Shown here one piece after another: positions 51,330 to 60,389 of a DNA stretch of 64,000 nucleotides. The DNA lies in the NCBI RefSeq assembly GCF_029892155.1, contig NZ_JARZAG010000001.1, forward strand, positions 434,001-498,000, read 5' to 3'. Numbering within the stretch: position 1 is the stretch's first letter; each line of letters starts with the position of its first letter. The DNA comes from Kitasatospora sp. GAS204B. GTDB lineage: Bacteria; Actinomycetota; Actinomycetes; Streptomycetales; Streptomycetaceae. Below the pieces are notes generated by a model. It made no database searches, was not told the origin of the DNA, and saw only the letters and a list, made by a program, of their open reading frames with translations. A program made the translations under genes and the position numbers.

Positions 51330-52537
51330 GTACCGAAGCGTACGTCTACGAGGCGATCCGCACCCCGCGCGGCCGTGGCAGGAACGGTTCGCTGCACGCC
51401 ACCAAGCCGGTCGACCTGGTGGTCGGACTGATCCGTGAAATGCGCGCCCGGCTGCCCGAGTTGGACCCGGCCGCGATCGACGACATCGTGCTCGGCGTGG
51501 TCAGCCCGCTCGGCGACCAGGGCTCCGACATCGCCCGGATCGCCGCCGTCGCGGCCGGCCTGCCGGACACCGTGGCCGGCGTCCAGGAGAACCGCTTCTG
51601 CGCCTCCGGCCTGGAGTCGGTCAACCTGGCCGCCGCCAAGGTCCGTTCGGGCTGGGAGGACCTGGTGCTGGCGGGCGGCGTGGAGTCGATGTCCCGGGTG
51701 CCGATGGGCTCCGACGGCGGCGCCTGGGCGATGGACCCGATGACCAACTTCGACGTCTCCTTCGTCCCGCAGGGCATCGGCGCCGACCTGATCGCCACCA
51801 TCGAGGGCTTCACCCGCGCCGACGTCGACGCCTTCGCCGCCGAGTCGCAGGCCCGCGCCGCCAAGGCACAGGCCGACGGCCTCTTCGACCGCTCGGTGGT
51901 CCCGGTGCGCGACCGCAACGGCCTGCTCGTGCTGGAGCGCGACGAGTACCTGCGCCCGGGCACCACGGTGGAGACGCTGGCCGGCCTGAAGCCCGCCTTC
52001 GCGGCCGTCGGCGAGGCCGGCGGATTCGACGCCGTCGCGCTGCAGAAGTACCACTGGGTGGAGCGGATCGACCACGTGCACACCGCCGGCAACTCCTCCG
52101 GCATCGTGGACGGCGCCTCGCTGGTGGCGATCGGCTCGCCCGCGATCGGCGAGCGCTACGGGCTGCGTCCCCGCGCCCGGATCGTCTCCGCCGCGGTCTC
52201 CGGCTCCGAGCCCACCATCATGCTCACCGGCCCGGCCCCCGCCACCCGCAAGGCGCTCGCCAAGGCCGGGCTGACTGCCGCCGACATCGACCTGGTCGAG
52301 ATCAACGAGGCCTTCTCCGCGGTCGCGCTGCGCTTCATGCGCGAACTCGGCTTCTCGCACGAGCAGGTGAACGTCAACGGCGGCGCCATCGCGCTCGGCC
52401 ACCCGCTGGGCGCCACCGGCGCGATGATCCTCGGCACCCTGATCGACGAGTTGGAGCGGCGCGAGCTGCGCTACGGCCTGGCCACCCTCTGCGTGGGCGG
52501 CGGTATGGGCATCGCCACCATCGTCGAGCGCATCTGA
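51326..52537 (+). CDS. fadA: Acetyl-CoA C-acyltransferase (thiolase)
   Basis: The 403-residue thiolase has the nucleophilic Cys in [12 protein letters not shown], the catalytic His in [16 protein letters not shown] and the second Cys in TLCVGGGMG. It starts at GTG, overlapping the racemase stop (GTGA), and is followed after 23 bp by fadB, so the genes form one beta-oxidation operon. It cleaves 3-ketoacyl-CoA with CoA to acetyl-CoA and a shortened acyl-CoA; chain-length preference is not visible. Confidence 0.94.
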   Translation: MSTEAYVYEAIRTPRGRGRNGSLHATKPVDLVVGLIREMRARLPELDPAAIDDIVLGVVSPLGDQGSDIARIAAVAAGLPDTVAGVQENRFCASGLESVNLAAAKVRSGWEDLVLAGGVESMSRVPMGSDGGAWAMDPMTNFDVSFVPQGIGADLIATIEGFTRADVDAFAAESQARAAKAQADGLFDRSVVPVRDRNGLLVLERDEYLRPGTTVETLAGLKPAFAAVGEAGGFDAVALQKYHWVERIDHVHTAGNSSGIVDGASLVAIGSPAIGERYGLRPRARIVSAAVSGSEPTIMLTGPAPATRKALAKAGLTAADIDLVEINEAFSAVALRFMRELGFSHEQVNVNGGAIALGHPLGATGAMILGTLIDELERRELRYGLATLCVGGGMGIATIVERI

Positions 52538-52560
52538 TCCCCCTTCAGGAGACCACTCTC

Positions 52561-54729
52561 ATGACCGAGTTCACCGTCATCCGCTGGGAGCAGGACCAGG
52601 AGGGCATCGTCACCCTCGTCCTGGACGACCCCAACCAGTCCGTCAACACCATGAACACCGCGTTCACCGCCGACTTCGAGGCCGTGGTGGCCCGGCTGGC
52701 GGCGTTCGAGGGTCTGCGTGGCGTGATCATCACCTCCGCCAAGAAGACCTTCTTCGCGGGCGGCGACCTGCGCATGCTCTCGGCGGTCGGCCCCGACGGC
52801 GCCGAGGCGTTCTTCGAGGGCTCGTTGCGGCTCAAGCGCGCGCTGCGCACCCTGGAGACCCTCGGCAAGCCCGTGGTCGCCGCGATCAACGGCAGCGCGC
52901 TGGGCGGTGGCCTGGAACTGGCGCTGGCCTGCCACCACCGGATCGCGCTCACCGCCCCCGGCAGCAAGCTCGGCTTCCCCGAGGTGACGCTGGGCCTGCT
53001 GCCCGGTGGCGGCGGCGTGGTGCGCACCGTGCGGCTGCTCGGGCTGGCCGACGCGCTGCTGAAGTGGCTGCTGACGGGCCGTCAGTACCGGCCCGCCGCC
53101 GCGGTGGAGGCCGGCCTGGTGCACGAGCTCGCCGCCTCGCGGGAGGAACTGCTGGCCAAGGCACGGGAGTTCATCGCCGCCCACGAGACGGCGGCGCAGC
53201 CGTGGGACGTCAAGGGCTACAAGATCCCCGGCGGCACCCCGGCCACCCCGGCGCTGGCCGCCCAACTGCCCGCCTACCCCGCCAACCTGCGCAAGCAGCT
53301 GAACGGCGCCCCCTACCCGGCCCCGCGCAACATCCTGGCGGCGGCGGTCGAGAGCAGCCAGGTGGACGTGGACAACGCCTTCGTCATCGAGGCGCGGTAC
53401 TTCACCGAGCTGGTCTGCGGGCAGACCGCGAAGAACATGATCCAGGCGCTCTTCTTCAACATGCAGGCGGTCAACTCCGGTGCCTCGCGGCCGGACGGCG
53501 TCGCCGAGCGGCAGGTGCGGAAGGTCGCCGTGCTGGGCGCCGGGATGATGGGCGCGGGCATCGCCTACTCCTGCGCCCGGGCCGGTCTCGAGGTGCTGCT
53601 GAAGGACGTGAGCGTCGAGGCGGCGGAGCGCGGCAAGGCCTACTCGGCCGCACTGCTGGACAAGGCGGTGGCGCGCGGGCGCAGCACCGAGGCGCAGCGC
53701 GAGGAGTTGCTGGCCCGGATCACCCCGACCGGGGAGGCCGGCGACCTGGCAGGCTGCGACGCGGTGATCGAGGCCGTGTTCGAGAACGTCGAGCTGAAGC
53801 AGAAGGTCTTCCAGGAGATCCAGTCCGTGGTGGACGCCGACGCGCTGCTCTGCTCCAACACCTCGACGCTGCCGATCAGCCTGCTGGCGGAGGGAGTCGA
53901 GCGGGACGCCGACTTCATCGGCCTGCACTTCTTCTCGCCCGTCGACAAGATGCCGCTGGTCGAGATCATCAAGGGCGAGCGCACCGGGGACGAGGCCGTC
54001 GCCCGTGCCTTCGACCTGGTGCGGCGCCTGGGCAAGACCCCGATCGTGGTGAACGACTCGCGCGGCTTCTTCACCTCACGGGTGATCGGGCAGTTCATCA
54101 ACGAGGGCGTCGCGATGGTCGGCGAGGGCATCGAGCCGGCGTCGATCGAGCAGGCGGCGGCCCAGGCCGGATACCCGGCCAAGGTGCTGTCGCTGCTGGA
54201 CGAGCTGACCCTGACGCTGCCCCGCAAGATCCGCGCAGAGGCCGTCCGAGCCGCCGAGGAGGCCGGCGAGCCCCTGCGGCCGCACCCGGCCGAGGTCGTC
54301 TTCGACCGCATGGTCGAGGAGTTCGACCGCCCCGGACGCAGCGGCGGCGCCGGCTTCTACGACTACGACGCGGACGGCAGGCGCGGCGCTCTCTGGCCGG
54401 GGCTGCGCGAGCACTTCGGGCGGGCGGACGCTGACGTCCCGTTCGAGGACATGAAGGAGCGGATGCTCTTCGCGGAGGCACTGGACTCGGTGCGCTGCCT
54501 GGAGGAGGGCGTGCTGACCTCGGTCGCCGACGCGAACGTCGGGTCGATCCTGGGGATCGGGTTCCCGGCGTGGACGGGCGGGGTGCTGCAGTACATCAAC
54601 GGGTACCAGGGCGGGGCCGCCGGGTTCGCCGCGCGGGCCCGGGAGTTGGCGGCGACGTACGGGGAGCGGTTCACGCCGCCGGCGCTGCTGGAACGGGTGG
54701 CGGCGGAGGGCGGGGCGTTCAGGGACTGA
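52561..54729 (+). CDS. fadB: FadB-like fatty oxidation protein (enoyl-CoA hydratase/3-hydroxyacyl-CoA dehydrogenase)
   Basis: The 722-residue fusion has an N-terminal crotonase domain with INGSALGGGLELALACHHRI (core GGGLELALACH) and PGGGGVVRTVRLLG. The 3-hydroxyacyl-CoA dehydrogenase domain starts at VAVLGAGMMGAGIAYSCARA (about residue 323), with the catalytic stretch HFFSPVDKMPLVEI. The C-terminal dehydrogenase repeat ends near residue 720. It hydrates enoyl-CoA and oxidises the 3-hydroxy product. With the thiolase and racemase it makes a branched-chain-capable beta-oxidation operon. A 13-bp hairpin follows. Confidence 0.95.
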   Translation: MTEFTVIRWEQDQEGIVTLVLDDPNQSVNTMNTAFTADFEAVVARLAAFEGLRGVIITSAKKTFFAGGDLRMLSAVGPDGAEAFFEGSLRLKRALRTLETLGKPVVAAINGSALGGGLELALACHHRIALTAPGSKLGFPEVTLGLLPGGGGVVRTVRLLGLADALLKWLLTGRQYRPAAAVEAGLVHELAASREELLAKAREFIAAHETAAQPWDVKGYKIPGGTPATPALAAQLPAYPANLRKQLNGAPYPAPRNILAAAVESSQVDVDNAFVIEARYFTELVCGQTAKNMIQALFFNMQAVNSGASRPDGVAERQVRKVAVLGAGMMGAGIAYSCARAGLEVLLKDVSVEAAERGKAYSAALLDKAVARGRSTEAQREELLARITPTGEAGDLAGCDAVIEAVFENVELKQKVFQEIQSVVDADALLCSNTSTLPISLLAEGVERDADFIGLHFFSPVDKMPLVEIIKGERTGDEAVARAFDLVRRLGKTPIVVNDSRGFFTSRVIGQFINEGVAMVGEGIEPASIEQAAAQAGYPAKVLSLLDELTLTLPRKIRAEAVRAAEEAGEPLRPHPAEVVFDRMVEEFDRPGRSGGAGFYDYDADGRRGALWPGLREHFGRADADVPFEDMKERMLFAEALDSVRCLEEGVLTSVADANVGSILGIGFPAWTGGVLQYINGYQGGAAGFAARARELAATYGERFTPPALLERVAAEGGAFRD

Positions 54730-54747
54730 GCGGGCGGGGGCGGGGGA

Positions 54748-54783
54748 GGGGTGGCGGCCCGGGAGAGCGGGGGCCGCCACCCC
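54748..54783 (+). terminator. Terminator of the beta-oxidation operon
   Basis: GGGGTGGCGGCCC (54748-54760) and GGGCCGCCACCCC (54771-54783) form a perfect 13-bp stem with a 10-nt loop, 19 bp after the fadB stop. Confidence 0.88.
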
Positions 54784-55050
54784 GGCCGGTTGTTCAACAG
54801 GCTCAGGCCGTCGCATCGACGATCGAGCCCGCGCGGGTCGGCCGCTGCACGACGCGGCGGCGGGGCAGGGTGGGTCATCAACCACTCTCAGCACCCGGCA
54901 CCATGCAGGTCACGCCCTGGCTTCGCCCATCTGGGTGGTGAGCATTCGCCCCGCGCGTACACGCCAGCACCGCCCCCGGAAAAGCGATGGGATGAGGGAC
55001 AGCACTGCGGCCGCCGAGGCCGCAGCACGACGCAGGGACGGGAGAGCACC
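54784..55050 (+). other. Promoter region of orphan pspAA, no other gene supported
   Basis: This 267-bp gap holds no recognisable gene. A 20-codon frame from ATG 54992 ends with a TGA that overlaps the pspAA GTG start. It is too short to call, but could couple translation. No remnant of pspA could be recognised. Confidence 0.5.
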
Positions 55051-55329
55051 GTGATCGTTCGCATCATGGGCGAGGGCCAGGTCAAGCTGGCCGACGCCCA
55101 CTTCACCGAGCTGAACAAGCTCGACGACGAGCTGCTGGAAGAGATGGAGTCCGGCGACGAAGAAGGCTTCAGGAGGTCCCTGGGCGCCCTCCTCGACGCA
55201 GTCCGCCGCCTGGGCACCCCCCTTCCCGACGACGCCCTGGAGCCCTCCGAGCTGATCCTGCCCTCACCCGACGCCGCTCTCGACGAGGTCCGCGACATGC
55301 TCAGCGACGACGGCCTCATCCCCGGCTGA
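55051..55329 (+). CDS. pspAA: PspA-associated protein PspAA (orphan)
   Basis: The 92-residue protein starts VIVRIMGEGQVKLADAHFTE at GTG after GGGAGAG, continues with an acidic helix and ends LILPSPDAALDEVRDMLSDD plus GLIPG. This matches PspAA, the small protein that usually sits next to the phage-shock/ESCRT-III-like membrane protein PspA. No pspA lies within the window, so this copy is solitary or a paralogue. It probably acts in envelope stress, but on which partner is unknown. Confidence 0.88.
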   Translation: MIVRIMGEGQVKLADAHFTELNKLDDELLEEMESGDEEGFRRSLGALLDAVRRLGTPLPDDALEPSELILPSPDAALDEVRDMLSDDGLIPG

Positions 55330-55419
55330 CCGCCGAATTCCAGCGATCACCGCAGTGCGGGTCGGCCGGCCCTACGCGCCGGGCAGGGCAGCTGCGAGCT
55401 CCGGCACGTGCCCTGGGGA

Positions 55420-56379
55420 TCACCGGTTCTTGAACTCCTCGATGGCCGTCCGGCTCGCCTGGTGCATCGCTTCGCTTCCGGCGTGCCCGGAGTCCTCGAT
55501 GATGTGCAGTTGCGCGTCCGGCCACGCCTTGGCCAGCTCCCACGGCGCCTGTACCGGGCAGCTCATGTCATGGCGGCCGTGGACCACCACCCCCGGGATC
55601 CCGGCCAGCTTGGGGGCGTCGCGCAGCAGTTGGCCGTCCTCCAGCCAGGCGTCGTTGCTGAGGAAGTGGGCGCAGATCCGCACGAATGCGATCCGCGCGT
55701 CGACCTCGCGATTGCCGTACAGGCCGGGCACGCCGTTGGGTTCGTCCGCGATGACCGCGTCCTCCCAGGCGAGCCAGGTGGCGGCGGCCTTCTCCCGGAC
55801 GGCCGGGTCGGGGTCCTCCATCAGCCGCGCGTAGGCCGCGAGCAGGTCGCCGTCCCGCTCGTCCTCGGGGACGCCGTCGCGGAACCGGTCCCACGCCTCG
55901 GGACGGAACCGCCCGGCGCCCCGGTAGAGCCAGTCGACCCCGGAACGGTCGGCGAACATCGCCGCCTGAATGACGATCTCGCTGACCCGCTCGGGGTGCT
56001 GCTGCGCGTAGGCCAGGACGAGCGTCCCACCCCAGGACACGCCGTCCAGCAACCACCGCTCGATGCCGAGGAGTTCGCGCAGCCGCTCCATGTCGTCGAT
56101 CAGGTGCTGCGTGGTGTTCAGACTCATGTCCGCCGCCGGGTCGCTGGCGTGCGGGGTGCTGCGACCGCAGTTGCGCTGGTCGAAGCGGATGACGCGATAG
56201 CACTCGGGATCCCAGGCCCTGGTCGGCCGCTGCGGCGCGCCCGCCCCCGGGCCGCCGTGGACGAACAGGGCGGGCTTGCCTTCGGGGTTGCCGAGTTGCT
56301 CGTAGTAGACGCGGTTGCCGTCTCCGGTGTCGAGGAATCCACTGTCGTACGGACTGGTGGGAGCGTAGAGATCGACCAT
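55420..56379 (-). CDS. pip: Prolyl aminopeptidase (proline iminopeptidase)
   Basis: The S33 hydrolase of about 319 residues has the oxyanion motif FVHGGPGAGAP, FDQRNCGRSTPH, nucleophile GVSWGGTLVLAY and the terminal DSGHAGSE. It removes N-terminal proline from peptides in the cytosol. Two in-frame ATGs exist: 56385 and 56379. A TAGGAT -10 (minus 56393-56388) suggests transcription starts close to 56379, so I use the second; the difference is two residues. No regulator is adjacent. Confidence 0.94.
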   Translation of the reverse strand: MVDLYAPTSPYDSGFLDTGDGNRVYYEQLGNPEGKPALFVHGGPGAGAPQRPTRAWDPECYRVIRFDQRNCGRSTPHASDPAADMSLNTTQHLIDDMERLRELLGIERWLLDGVSWGGTLVLAYAQQHPERVSEIVIQAAMFADRSGVDWLYRGAGRFRPEAWDRFRDGVPEDERDGDLLAAYARLMEDPDPAVREKAAATWLAWEDAVIADEPNGVPGLYGNREVDARIAFVRICAHFLSNDAWLEDGQLLRDAPKLAGIPGVVVHGRHDMSCPVQAPWELAKAWPDAQLHIIEDSGHAGSEAMHQASRTAIEEFKNR

Positions 56380-56477
56380 AACCATCGATCCTAGGCTGCG
56401 ATCGGTGATGGAGCGCGGTGATTTTCACAAGAGCTGATTGACCGTCATCTCACTGAAGCAGCAACGGTCGTGGTGCG

Positions 56478-56798
56478 TTACGGCTTTCGGTGGCGTCCCC
56501 GGCCGGCCACCGTCGGATTGCGCAGGCCCGTACTCTCCGGGCGCGGCATCATCCCCCGCATCACGCCGTCACCGGTGATCCCGTGAAAGGCACGCTGAGC
56601 CGCCGCGTAGCCATCCGTCGCACCGACCACCACCCACTGGACCCCGTCCCACTCCTCGACGACCCGGGGCGCGGCGGGGTCGACGTGGGAGGCGCGCAGG
56701 ACGCCGTCGGCATGGCTGACACGCCGTTCACCGACCTTGCGGCGAAGGGCATCACGCCGTGCCGCCCACAGCTCCAGCGGCTCCTCGGACTCGTCCAC
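56478..56798 (-). CDS. DUF6087-like small protein of unknown function
   Basis: The 106-residue protein has LELWAARRDALRRKVGERR, ASHVDPAAPRVVEEWDGVQW and NGYAAAQRAF-like DGYAAAQRAFHGI. This pattern of small Streptomyces proteins (DUF6087 as I recall) has no known role. The GTG at 56798 has GGGAGG five bases upstream and is preferred to an earlier ATG. The C-terminus is basic. Confidence 0.72.
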   Translation of the reverse strand: MDESEEPLELWAARRDALRRKVGERRVSHADGVLRASHVDPAAPRVVEEWDGVQWVVVGATDGYAAAQRAFHGITGDGVMRGMMPRPESTGLRNPTVAGRGRHRKP

Positions 56799-56949
56799 GA
56801 CGTCCTCCCTCAGATCGTCCAGGCGTTGGCCGGGGCGTCCAGCCATGCCCGATGGATACCGTCGGAGGTTACCGTCAGCCCGAACCGTCCGGGGCCCGGC
56901 TTGGGATGGCCACTTCGGTGGTGTTGATCAGGGCGAGTCGGATTCGGGT

Positions 56950-57786
56950 CTAGGCGCGGAAGGCCCTCCGAAGGAGTTCGCCGAACTCGGCGGGGTGTGT
57001 GGTCAGGCCGGTGTGCCCGCCGGGGAAGTGCTGGAGTTCCGTGCCGAGGCGCTCGGCCAGGAAAGCGGCGGGACGGTAGGGCAGCTCGCCGCGTGAGTCC
57101 TGGCCGCAGGCGAGCATGAGCCGGTCCGACAGTGCCTGCAGCTGGTGGATGTCCGGGGCGTAGGACATGAAGCTGGGCACGATGCGCCCGACGAAGTACG
57201 GCAGGTTGGCCATCGTCTGTTCGGCCCGCGCCGCTGCTTGCGGCGGAAGCTTGATTTCGGCCTTCGGCTCGGTGGTGTCGCCGTCCTTCTTCAGACCTGC
57301 GGCGAACACGGCCATCGCCGGCATGAGCCCCTGTGCGCGGAACGTTGCCTGCACGCGTGCGATGAGCGCTCGGTGTTCGGAGGCGTCCGGCAGGACCTCC
57401 ACGATCGGCGGCTCGTGCGCCACGACGCGTTCGAGGCGTTGGGGACGGGTGGTGAGCAGGTGCAGGGCGGTGATCGCGCCCGAGCTGGAGCCGAACACCC
57501 GGGCGGGTTCACCTGGCGACAGCAGTTCCAGTATCCGGAACGCGTCGTCGGCGTGCTCGGCCACTTGCTGCTCGGCCTCGGGGTCGTCCAGCGTGCTTCG
57601 GGACATGCCGCGCGGGTCGTAGGTCGCGACGGTGTATTCGGCGGCCAGGTCGTGGGCGATGGCGTCGAAGGAGGCCGCGCCGCCCGTTCCTCCGGGGATC
57701 AGCAGCAGGAGCGGGCCGTGGCCGCGCACTTCGTAGTGCAGGGTCGCACCGTTCACGCGCAGGTGGCCGATGGTCGGGTCGGTCAT
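56950..57786 (-). CDS. Alpha/beta-hydrolase repressed by a coupled TetR regulator
   Basis: The 278-residue hydrolase has HYEVRGHGPLLLLIPGGTGG, nucleophile GSSSGAIT (about residue 100) and the terminal His in PGGHTGLTTHP. It is a soluble peroxidase-like or esterase-type family member with unknown substrate. Its ATG overlaps the stop of the TetR gene by four bases (ATGA), and AAGGAG lies eight bases upstream. The pair is probably induced by its own substrate through the TetR repressor. Confidence 0.92.
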   Translation of the reverse strand: MTDPTIGHLRVNGATLHYEVRGHGPLLLLIPGGTGGAASFDAIAHDLAAEYTVATYDPRGMSRSTLDDPEAEQQVAEHADDAFRILELLSPGEPARVFGSSSGAITALHLLTTRPQRLERVVAHEPPIVEVLPDASEHRALIARVQATFRAQGLMPAMAVFAAGLKKDGDTTEPKAEIKLPPQAAARAEQTMANLPYFVGRIVPSFMSYAPDIHQLQALSDRLMLACGQDSRGELPYRPAAFLAERLGTELQHFPGGHTGLTTHPAEFGELLRRAFRA

Positions 57787-58376
57787 GAGGAGTCTCCTTC
57801 TCGAGACGGGGGCCAGTGCTCCAGGAGGGTGTGCAGGGCGTCGAGGGCGCGGACCCAGGAGTGCTGCGGCGAGCGCTTGTGCGCGAACCCGCCCGCGGCC
57901 TCCAGGGCGACGAACCCGTGGAACGTGCTGCGCAGTAGCCGGACCGCGTCGGTCAGGTCGGGCTCGGTCAGTCCGTAGCCGCGCAGCATTCCGTAGGTCA
58001 GCTCGACCGCGCGCCGGGGTCCGGGCGCTTTTGCGGCCAGCTCGGGGTCGATCTGGATCGGGGTCTGCGTCGCCATGTAGCGGCCCGGATGCCGGTGGGC
58101 GTACTCCCGCCAGGCGTTGGCAAACGCGACCAGCGCGTCCCTGCCCGCCCGCCCGGCGGTCGCCTCCGCGATACGGATGGTCTTCTCGTCCGCCGCAAGG
58201 AGCGCGATCCGTCCGCGCAGATCCTCCAGGCTGCGGACGTGCGTGTAGAGGCTCGCGTCCTTCACGCCGAGCCGCCGCGCAACCTGCGACATGGTCACCT
58301 GGTCGAGCCCGACCTCGTCCGCCAGCTCGGCGCCCGCGATCGTCACCCGCTCCGCCGTCAGTCCGGCCCGCACCAT
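57783..58376 (-). CDS. TetR-family repressor (WHG/TetR_C_33 type)
   Basis: The 197-residue protein starts MVRAGLTAERVTIAGAELAD after GGAGG and has the helix-turn-helix VTMSQVARRLGVKDASLYTH. The C-terminal domain contains FHGFVALEAAGGF, the usual end of the WHG-type ligand domain. Upstream lies a unique array of four CCTAGG palindromes with the promoter inside. The gene is translationally coupled to the hydrolase that it presumably controls. Confidence 0.94.
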   Translation of the reverse strand: MVRAGLTAERVTIAGAELADEVGLDQVTMSQVARRLGVKDASLYTHVRSLEDLRGRIALLAADEKTIRIAEATAGRAGRDALVAFANAWREYAHRHPGRYMATQTPIQIDPELAAKAPGPRRAVELTYGMLRGYGLTEPDLTDAVRLLRSTFHGFVALEAAGGFAHKRSPQHSWVRALDALHTLLEHWPPSREGDSS

Positions 58377-58391
58377 GCACCCTCCCAAGAT

Positions 58392-58426
58392 CCTAGGGCC
58401 CCTAGGTTATACCTAGGAGTCCTAGG
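58392..58426. promoter_or_regulatory. Four CCTAGG operator sites flanking the tetR promoter
   Basis: CCTAGG occurs at 58392-58397, 58401-58406, 58412-58417 and 58421-58426 with spacers of 3, 5 and 3 bases. On the minus strand, the -10 TATAAC (58411-58406) lies between the inner pair. A bound repressor would block the promoter of the TetR-hydrolase operon. The array is symmetric about its centre. Confidence 0.8.
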
Positions 58427-58622
58427 AATGCCAAGCAGGAGTGCGTTCACGCGGGTACCGCTGTTGCGGATGACGGGGAATCAGAACTGGCCACCAGCGC
58501 CTGTGCGTGCGGCTGCCCGCCTGGCCGGTCGACTGTCAGGCGCGTCTACAACCCCGGCCGCACCGGACGAAGGCCGCGCCCCGCTGCTCGGCAGGGCAGT
58601 CCCCTGGTGGGCTGATGTGCCG

Positions 58623-59063
58623 TCAGGCCGCCTTGTCCAGGCGGATCCCGGCGACGACGGACTTGCCGCGCGTCGGACGGGGCAGGACGGCCCAGGCGTC
58701 GCAGAGCGCGTCCACGAGGAGCAGGCCCCGGCCGCCGCAGGCGCGGGGGCCGGGCGTGCCGCGGGTCGGGTGGCCGGGGCCGGGGTCGGAGACGGCGAGC
58801 CAGTAGTGGCCGTCGGCGGTCCAGAGGACCAGTTCGATCACCTCGTCCTCCTCAGGGTCGGTGCCGTGCAGGATCGCGTTGGTGACCAGCTCGGAGGTCA
58901 GCAGGCGCAGCTCGTAGGAGAGTTGGGCCGGACAGTGACGCGGCAGCGTATCCCGGACCACCTGCCGGGCGCGGGGCACCGAGGCGAGGCGGGCGGGGAA
59001 GCGCCAGTGGGTCGGGACGGCGGGGACGGTGAGGGTGGGGGAGGGGAGCGGGACTGCAGGCAT
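58623..59063 (-). CDS. HATPase-fold anti-sigma-like protein (RsbW type)
   Basis: The 146-residue protein has the GHKL ATPase motifs SELVTNAILHGTD (N box), SDPGPGHP (G1-like) and GRGLLLVDALCDAW (G2). This is the RsbW/SpoIIAB-like kinase family that is widespread in Streptomyces. It lies next to a WhiJ-type XRE/DUF397 pair, the usual company of these proteins in developmental regulation loci. No partner antagonist is visible. GGAG precedes the ATG by six bases. Confidence 0.9.
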   Translation of the reverse strand: MPAVPLPSPTLTVPAVPTHWRFPARLASVPRARQVVRDTLPRHCPAQLSYELRLLTSELVTNAILHGTDPEEDEVIELVLWTADGHYWLAVSDPGPGHPTRGTPGPRACGGRGLLLVDALCDAWAVLPRPTRGKSVVAGIRLDKAA

Positions 59064-59202
59064 GGCTGACTCCGTGAGGGAGTGGGGTGGTTGACGCGGC
59101 GGGGCCGGTGGCTTGCCTCCCTGGGCGCGGGCACACCTGGTCCAGGGCAGGTGGGCGTGCTCGCGCGGTGCACTTCCGGCGTTGCCGTATGCATCTGCTG
59201 CG

Positions 59203-59235
59203 CTACTCAAAGTAGGGCATCGGGAGCACATGTGC
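59203..59235. promoter_or_regulatory. Inverted repeats in the WhiJ-type divergent region
   Basis: CTACT-CAA-AGTAG (59203-59215) and the perfect palindrome GCACATGTGC (59226-59235) lie in the 245-bp gap between the anti-sigma-like and XRE genes. They are candidate operators for the XRE protein. Confidence 0.4.
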
Positions 59236-59308
59236 CACCTGCTCATGGGAAATGGACCAAGGATCCTGAAGCGAGGCACACTGGGCCGCACGTACGGAGA
59301 GGGAGCAG

Positions 59309-60160
59309 ATGCCGCCGAGGAGCAACCCAACAGCCCGTCAGCAACGCCTTGGTGCTGAGCTTCGCAAGCTCCGCGAAGCCTCAGGCCTGACCACAGAGCA
59401 GGCGGCTGCCGTTCTTGCTACGAACCGCACCGTGATCACGAGCACTGAGGCTGGACGTCACGGCATCAGCCCCGAGCGGGTGCGTCGGTTGGCCTGCAAC
59501 TACGACTGTGCGGATTCGGCGTTGGTCGAGGCGCTGATGCGGATGGCTGCTGAACGAACCAGGGGATGGTGGGAGGACTTTCGGGGGATTCTCCCGCCGA
59601 CGTTCTTGGACATCTCTGAGCTGGAATGGTTCGCCAAGCGGCTCCGAATGAGCACCATGACCCACATCCCTGGCCCGTTCCAGACCGAGGCCTTCGCTCG
59701 CGCGTTGTTCGCCGCAGCGATCCCGGCGTTGCCGGCTGATGAGTTCGATGCTCGGCTCGCTCATCGGCTCCAGCGGCGGCGGGCGCTCGATAGGCCTGAC
59801 GCACCTCCATATGTGGCCATAATTCACGAAGCCGCGCTGCGTATCGAGGTCGGTGGCCGGGAGACGCTGCGCGAACAGCTGCACTCCACCCTGGAGATGG
59901 CGGACCGCGACAACGTCACTGTCCAGGTCATCCCGTTCTCGGCCGGAGCTTTTCCGGGGTCAGGCCAGTCCATCCTCTATGCCGAGGGTGATGTACCGAG
60001 CCTGGATGTGGTGCAACTTGACCGGACGACCGTTGCCGAGTTTCTTCATGTCGAAGCTCAACTCCGCAAGTTTTCACTTCAGCTGGACCAGATGCAGCGA
60101 GTTGCCCTGTCGCCGGAGCAGACCCGTGACCTGATCCACGCCATCGCACGCGAGCTATAG
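59309..60160 (+). CDS. WhiJ-like XRE-family DNA-binding protein with DUF5753
   Basis: The 283-residue protein has an N-terminal XRE helix-turn-helix (RLGAELRKLREASGLTTEQA, ATNRTVITSTEAGRHG) at about residues 13-55 and a long C-terminal DUF5753 domain with FQTEAFARALFA and QVIPFSAGAFPGSGQSILYA. This WhiJ-type architecture occurs in dozens of copies in Streptomyces and controls development or secondary metabolism together with a DUF397 protein. The downstream gene is indeed a DUF397 protein, 11 bp away. The ribosome binding site is AGGGAG. Confidence 0.94.
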   Translation: MPPRSNPTARQQRLGAELRKLREASGLTTEQAAAVLATNRTVITSTEAGRHGISPERVRRLACNYDCADSALVEALMRMAAERTRGWWEDFRGILPPTFLDISELEWFAKRLRMSTMTHIPGPFQTEAFARALFAAAIPALPADEFDARLAHRLQRRRALDRPDAPPYVAIIHEAALRIEVGGRETLREQLHSTLEMADRDNVTVQVIPFSAGAFPGSGQSILYAEGDVPSLDVVQLDRTTVAEFLHVEAQLRKFSLQLDQMQRVALSPEQTRDLIHAIAREL

Positions 60161-60171
60161 GAGAGGTCGCT

Positions 60172-60363
60172 ATGTCTGAAATTACCTGGGAAGCTCCCTT
60201 CTGCCAGGACTCCGGAAATTGCTTCCGCCTGGGCACCGACGCCGCCGGCAATGCCTACATCGCCGTCGCCGGTCAGGAGGATCATCCCCTCACCGACTCC
60301 ATAGACGCCCTGCGCACCCTCATTCTCGACATCAAGGCGGGCAAGGCCGACCACCTCCTCTAA
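60172..60363 (+). CDS. DUF397 protein, partner of the WhiJ-like regulator
   Basis: The 63-residue protein has the DUF397 pattern: CQDSGNCFRLGTDAAGNAYI, then DHPLTDSIDALRTLILDIKAG. DUF397 proteins (such as the WhiJ-associated and BldB-linked ones) pair with DUF5753 regulators and are thought to modulate them. It follows the regulator by 11 bp with GGAGAGG as ribosome binding site, and ends before a strong hairpin. Confidence 0.93.
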   Translation: MSEITWEAPFCQDSGNCFRLGTDAAGNAYIAVAGQEDHPLTDSIDALRTLILDIKAGKADHLL

Positions 60364-60389
60364 CGCCCTACGACCCGTCCGCTCCACGC

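Noticed and set aside
54992..55054. 20-codon frame ending at the pspAA start, considered as a pspA remnant
   Set aside because: No similarity to PspA is visible and the length is too short to judge.
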